10,382 nucleotides of DNA, taken from NCBI GenBank assembly GCA_033810155.1, contig JAPXKJ010000041.1:1-10382 (forward strand). The letters are read 5' to 3'. The first letter of the stretch is position 1; each line of letters starts with the position of its first letter. Made by a program: the position numbers and the translations under genes. This stretch comes from UBA3907 sp033810155. GTDB lineage: Bacteria > Bacillota > Sulfobacillia > Fermentithermobacillales > Fermentithermobacillaceae. The notes beneath the pieces are model-generated. The model saw only the letters and a program-made list of their open reading frames with translations, ran no database searches and was not told where the DNA came from. Shown piece by piece: positions 7,564 through 10,382 of the stretch.

Positions 7564-8616
7564 CTAGGACCTCCCAGAATGCTGCAACAATTTCACATTA
7601 AGTGAACGTACTTCTTCAGGTATATCACCTAAGAGTTCCTCGATCAAATCTTGCATTGTAACTATACCTATGTGTAAGTTGTTGTGAGCAACTATCGCCA
7701 TATGAACTTTGTCTCTCTTGAGCTTCGATAGCACCCTCAGGATGCTCTCATTTGCCTGAACAACGTATGGTTCTCGCATTATGTAGCTTACGGGAAGAGA
7801 ACCATTCTCTGCATTACGGACTACTTCCCCAATAGCATCTTTAATGTAAAGCACACCCACAATTCCCCCGGTCTCAGGCGAAACTACTGGTACTCTGCTA
7901 TAACCGTATTCTTTAAATGACTCAATTGCATGCAATATACTCGTATCTGAGTTTAGCGTTACAACGTTTCTAAGTGGGATCATAATATCTATAACACGCT
8001 TGTCTTTTACATCAAACACACTATCGATCACATCTTTGTCCTCTGGTTTTACGTAGCCATTTTCTTCTGCTATATCAAACACAGTCAGCACTTCTTCCTC
8101 AGGTCTGGCAGGCAGCTCCTTGTGCCTTTTTGAAAATGCAGACGCCAAAAGAGACGGCACTGCTGCCATTAGGTATGCTGCGGGATTCAGAGCTCGAACG
8201 GATAGGTCCAGAGGAACCGCAACCTTAATCGCCATGTGTGTGGGAGCCTTTGCAGCAAGAGCCTTTGGCATAAGATCCGTGAACACGAAAATTGTCGCAG
8301 TGGTAACCAAAGACACGATACCCATATACAAGGGTCCCTTGAGCCCGAGAGTCTGTGACAGGGAAACCATGAGGACAGAAAAGAGTATGGTGCAAATGTT
8401 TGTACCCACCAAAAGAGCCGAAACCGTATTCCTGGAATCCTCCTTCATTCTCTTTAGCAGTAAAGCTCGCCTGTCTCCTTCGGCCGATAGATTGTCAATA
8501 GCCCATTTATCCATCGCTAGGAAGGCAGTTTCGCAACCCGCAAAAAAGGCTCTGGCAAAAAGAGATGAAAAAAGCAGAAGCACCCTAACCAAGTTAGATA
8601 TAAGGCTTGAGTCCAT
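7564..8616 (-). CDS. CNNM/CorC-family membrane protein (DUF21 plus CBS pair), lacking the C-terminal CorC/HlyC domain
   Basis: A 350-residue integral membrane protein with a CNNM (DUF21) transmembrane domain (about residues 5-165), a linker helix (about 170-200) and a tandem CBS pair (about 208-265 and 275-330). It ends shortly after the second CBS, at LIEELLGDIPEEV, and lacks the transporter-associated CorC_HlyC domain present in its neighbour. Conserved CNNM motifs are altered: AGCETA (26-31) for SGSETA, GTNICT (71-76) for GNTLVN, and TDLMPK (113-118) for GEITPK. The family is linked to Mg2+/Co2+ or Na+-coupled ion efflux; CBS pairs usually sense adenine nucleotides. ATG 8616 is preferred: it lies two bases after the stop of the upstream paralogue and gives an N-terminus aligned with it. 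A TTG at 8652 would add 12 basic residues and overlap that gene. Possibly a regulatory or heterodimer partner of the neighbour. Confidence 0.85.
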   Translation of the reverse strand: MDSSLISNLVRVLLLFSSLFARAFFAGCETAFLAMDKWAIDNLSAEGDRRALLLKRMKEDSRNTVSALLVGTNICTILFSVLMVSLSQTLGLKGPLYMGIVSLVTTATIFVFTDLMPKALAAKAPTHMAIKVAVPLDLSVRALNPAAYLMAAVPSLLASAFSKRHKELPARPEEEVLTVFDIAEENGYVKPEDKDVIDSVFDVKDKRVIDIMIPLRNVVTLNSDTSILHAIESFKEYGYSRVPVVSPETGGIVGVLYIKDAIGEVVRNAENGSLPVSYIMREPYVVQANESILRVLSKLKRDKVHMAIVAHNNLHIGIVTMQDLIEELLGDIPEEVRSLNVKLLQHSGRS

Positions 8617-8618
8617 AG

Positions 8619-9917
8619 TTACTGATCTTCCCCTTCTTCGGCCAGTTCGCAAATTACCTTAGTAATTCTAGGTCCACTTACTTCTTTAACTGTAAAACAT
8701 ACTTTGGGCTCTACAAGACAAAAAGCATCGCCTGGTACCGGTACACGGTCAAGGCACATCATCACAAGGCCTGCGATAGAATCGCATTCTTCACTCGCGA
8801 TTTCAATATCAGTTAGATCCTTGAAATCGGTAAGACTCATGCTTCCAGGTACGCACCATGTTCTTTCGTCAATTCGCTCAAACTCTGTCTTGGAAACATC
8901 GTACTCATCCTCTATTTCCCCTACGAATTCTTCAATGAGATCTTCAAGGGTGATGAGACCGGATACTCCGTCAAACTCATCGACTACTATAACCACGTGT
9001 ATCCCGGTTTCCTTCATCTCGTACAACAAGTCCATTGCCTTTTTGCTTTCAGGAATGAAATGCGGCGCAACTGCAAAATCACGCGCAGGGATGCCTGATA
9101 ACGCCTCTGCCCAGTCATGGGGATGTTCGCCAATATATACTGTCAGGTCTTTTATGTTGACTATGCCTGTTATGTTATCCTTCGAGTCGGAGTAGACAGG
9201 AATTCGGGAAAACCCATGCTCAAGCATAACATTCAGAGCCTCTAGAGCGCTCCTGTGCTCCTCTATGGCCACAACCTTTGGCCTTGGAACCATAACTTCG
9301 GAAGCTACCAATTCCCTGGTCTCGATAAGCTTTGTGATTATTTCTTTCTCTGCGCTGCCTATAGCGCCAGTTGCCCTTCCATACTCCAAAGCCGCCATGA
9401 TGCGAGCCTCGGTCAAATCCACTGAATTCTCTTCAGCCTCAGGCAGAAACCTAGAAAAGATCTCAACAACATATACAAGTGCAGCGGAAAAAGGGCTCAT
9501 AATCGTTTTGAGCCAAGTAAGAGCAGTTGCAAATGCTACTGCGACTCGCTCAGGATTGGACCCAGATATAAACTTGGGCGTTATCTCGCCGAATAGTAGA
9601 AGCAAAACAGTGCCCAATACCGTACTTACCAGTTCTGCAAACCCCTTGGATCTCGGAAACCATGAATAGGCAAGTAGCGCAATGGTTGAAGAAAACACGA
9701 CATTTACCAGGGTGTTACCGAAGAGCACCGCCGATAAAAAGTGTTCGGGATCGCTTTTTAGTTCGAGCACTTTCGTCATTCTATGACTACCAGAGTATGT
9801 GCTCTTAAGTCGAACCTCGTCTGACGAGAAAATCGCAGTTTCAGAACCAGAAAAAAACGCGGATAACAAAAGACAAACTACAGATATAAAGTAGGTACTA
9901 CCTCCAGGGTCGTCCAC
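8619..9917 (-). CDS. CNNM/CorC-family ion transporter (DUF21, CBS pair, CorC/HlyC domain)
   Basis: A 432-residue protein with the full CNNM/CorC layout: transmembrane DUF21 domain (about 8-165), helical linker (about 166-200), CBS1 (about 208-265), CBS2 (about 280-335) and CorC_HlyC transporter-associated domain (about 350-425). Hallmark motifs are intact: SGSETA at 23-28, GNTLVN at 67-72, GEITPK at 110-115, and DEFDGVSGLITLEDL then EEFVGEIEDEYD in CBS2. Members are linked to Mg2+/Co2+ resistance or efflux and related ion homeostasis; many older records call them hemolysin-like, which is misleading. The GTG start is supported by a strong SD AAGGTGAT ending 5 nt upstream. It is the first gene of the leftward run, with the second CNNM gene starting two bases after its stop. 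A promoter-like sequence lies 42 bp upstream. The exact ion cannot be told from sequence. Confidence 0.93.
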   Translation of the reverse strand: MDDPGGSTYFISVVCLLLSAFFSGSETAIFSSDEVRLKSTYSGSHRMTKVLELKSDPEHFLSAVLFGNTLVNVVFSSTIALLAYSWFPRSKGFAELVSTVLGTVLLLLFGEITPKFISGSNPERVAVAFATALTWLKTIMSPFSAALVYVVEIFSRFLPEAEENSVDLTEARIMAALEYGRATGAIGSAEKEIITKLIETRELVASEVMVPRPKVVAIEEHRSALEALNVMLEHGFSRIPVYSDSKDNITGIVNIKDLTVYIGEHPHDWAEALSGIPARDFAVAPHFIPESKKAMDLLYEMKETGIHVVIVVDEFDGVSGLITLEDLIEEFVGEIEDEYDVSKTEFERIDERTWCVPGSMSLTDFKDLTDIEIASEECDSIAGLVMMCLDRVPVPGDAFCLVEPKVCFTVKEVSGPRITKVICELAEEGEDQ

Positions 9918-9922
9918 TAACC

Positions 9923-9930
9923 ATCACCTT
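9923..9930 (-). promoter_or_regulatory. Strong ribosome binding site of the first CNNM gene
   Basis: On the minus strand AAGGTGAT lies 5 nt before GTG 9917. It fits this start well. The ATG overlapping the site is in a different frame. Confidence 0.65.
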
Positions 9931-9958
9931 CCAAATGCTCAATTCTTTGATTAGATAT

Positions 9959-9987
9959 ATTCTAACCTATCAAGGTCTCAGTTACAA
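9959..9987 (-). promoter_or_regulatory. Putative sigma-70-type promoter for the leftward CNNM operon
   Basis: On the minus strand, -35 TTGTAA (9982-9987) and -10 TAGAAT (9959-9964) are separated by exactly 17 bp, 4/6 and 5/6 matches to consensus. The -10 overlaps a small inverted repeat, TTAGA and TCTAA around TATAT (9951-9965), that could be a repressor site. The position, about 42 bp upstream of the GTG start, is suitable. Based on sequence match only. Confidence 0.45.
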
Positions 9988-10014
9988 CATGCGCTACCTG
10001 GTATGACACTACTA

Positions 10015-10028
10015 TGCATCAAGATGCA
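10015..10028. repeat. Short inverted repeat in divergent intergenic region
   Basis: TGCATC and GATGCA are separated by AA, giving two 6-bp arms. The dyad lies about 120 bp upstream of the aminotransferase start and 98 bp upstream of the CNNM start. It could bind a dimeric regulator; it lacks a T-run and is too short for a terminator. Confidence 0.35.
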
Positions 10029-10069
10029 AGCACCTGTGGGCAATTGGAAGGACACTATCCCTTCTTGTC

Positions 10070-10089
10070 GAAGTATACTGAAGTATACT
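10070..10089. repeat. Two tandem 10-bp repeats with palindromic core (operator-like)
   Basis: GAAGTATACT occurs twice with no gap (10070-10079 and 10080-10089). Each copy holds the perfect 8-bp palindrome AGTATACT, and the second extends to AAGTATACTT. The two centres are 10 bp apart, about one helical turn, as expected for two dimers on the same DNA face. The repeats end 4 bp before a TTGACT -35-like element. This suggests an operator controlling the aminotransferase gene; the regulator is unknown. Confidence 0.5.
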
Positions 10090-10093
10090 TAGG

Positions 10094-10126
10094 TTGACTA
10101 TGTGTGCGATTTTCGATCAATATAAC
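10094..10126 (+). promoter_or_regulatory. Possible promoter for the aminotransferase gene
   Basis: A -35-like TTGACT (10094-10099) is a 5/6 match. The -10 is uncertain: AATATA at 10119-10124 gives a 19-bp spacer, and TATAAC at 10121-10126 resembles consensus better but gives 21 bp. It lies just downstream of the tandem palindromic repeats and about 20 bp before the gene start. Confidence 0.35.
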
Positions 10127-10130
10127 CAAA

Positions 10131-10137
10131 GGGAGGT
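10131..10137 (+). promoter_or_regulatory. Ribosome binding site supporting the TTG start at 10147
   Basis: GGGAGGT lies 9 nt before TTG 10147. An in-frame TAA at 10123-10125 closes the frame upstream, and no ATG or GTG lies between it and the TTG, so this site fixes the start. Confidence 0.65.
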
Positions 10138-10146
10138 ACCTCAGAA

Positions 10147-10382
10147 TTGACTGTTGAAGCAAATGACTTTCGCCATTTGTGGCCTCTGGACCCTTCATTT
10201 ACTTTTCTAAATCACGGCTCGTATGGGGCAGTACCCAAAGCGATCATTGAGGCTCAGAACGAGTTGCATTATTACATAGAAAGTCAACCTGTCCGATTTT
10301 TCAGTAGGGAAATCGAACCTATGCTCGACCAGGCACGAACACGCCTGTCTTCGTTTCTCAATGCAGACCCTGAAGGGCTTGT
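10147..10382 (+). CDS. Class V PLP-dependent aminotransferase, isopenicillin N epimerase-like, N-terminal part (3' end outside window)
   Basis: Only about 78 residues are visible; the gene runs off the right edge. The sequence carries the N-terminal signature of the class V (CefD / cysteine desulfurase-like) fold-type I enzymes: TFLNHGSYGAVPKAI at about residues 18-32, then QPVRFFSREIEP and LDQARTRLSSFLNADPEGLV. The asparagine-histidine-glycine-serine stretch is typical of members annotated as isopenicillin N epimerase-like. That name reflects homology; the true reaction (transamination, epimerisation or desulfuration) cannot be decided without the PLP-lysine region. The TTG start rests on the GGGAGGT SD and an upstream in-frame stop. 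It is transcribed divergently from the CNNM operon and has an operator-like repeat pair in front. Confidence 0.85.
   Translation, partial: MTVEANDFRHLWPLDPSFTFLNHGSYGAVPKAIIEAQNELHYYIESQPVRFFSREIEPMLDQARTRLSSFLNADPEGL

Noticed and set aside
8120..8662. 180-codon open frame on the plus strand opposite the second CNNM gene
   Set aside because: The opposite strand encodes a clear CNNM protein with CBS domains; the plus-strand translation is arginine- and serine-rich low-information sequence typical of antisense frames.

Overview
The window looks like chromosomal DNA from a bacterium, probably Gram-positive-like or deep-branching (Bacillota, Chloroflexota or a neighbouring group). This rests on three things: strong Shine-Dalgarno (SD) sites close to AAGGAGGTGAT, free use of GTG and TTG starts, and the gene families present (YycJ/WalJ-like metallo-beta-lactamase fold, GlmL-family ATPase, tandem CNNM/CorC proteins). 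The phylum is inferred; no rRNA or other marker is present. No mobile elements, CRISPR arrays, tRNAs or rRNAs were seen. Coding density is very high, and the largest intergenic gap is 229 bp.

Region 1 (1-5627, + strand) is a tight, operon-like run of five genes: the C-terminal end of an FtsX-type permease, a LolD/MacB-type ABC ATPase, a second complete FtsX-type permease with an odd cysteine tail, a GlmL-family ASKHA ATPase with a C-terminal extension, and a protein of unknown function built of barrel-sandwich-like segments and a C-terminal KOW-like segment. The first three overlap (8 bp and 17 bp), and the last two follow with gaps of about 30 bp. The first three probably form one ABC export or mechanotransmission complex. 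The last two look like a conserved pair without an assigned job; no glutamate mutase subunits are nearby in the window.

Region 2 (5662-9917, - strand) converges on region 1 across only 34 bp. Read from right to left it has two tandem CNNM/CorC membrane proteins (ion transport or efflux type), a divergent YchF-family P-loop NTPase and, after an 84-bp gap, a YycJ/WalJ-like metallo-beta-lactamase-fold protein. The first three are nearly contiguous (2 bp and 3 bp between stop and start), so they are probably co-transcribed from a promoter near 9959-9987.

Region 3 (9918-10382) is a divergent intergenic region carrying promoter-like and operator-like sequences. It leads into the start of a class V PLP-dependent aminotransferase that runs off the right edge.

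The most interesting items are the orphan GlmL plus barrel-protein pair next to the FtsX-type exporter, the cysteine tail on the second permease, the YchF-family protein with a shortened switch II, and the tandem palindromic repeats before the aminotransferase.
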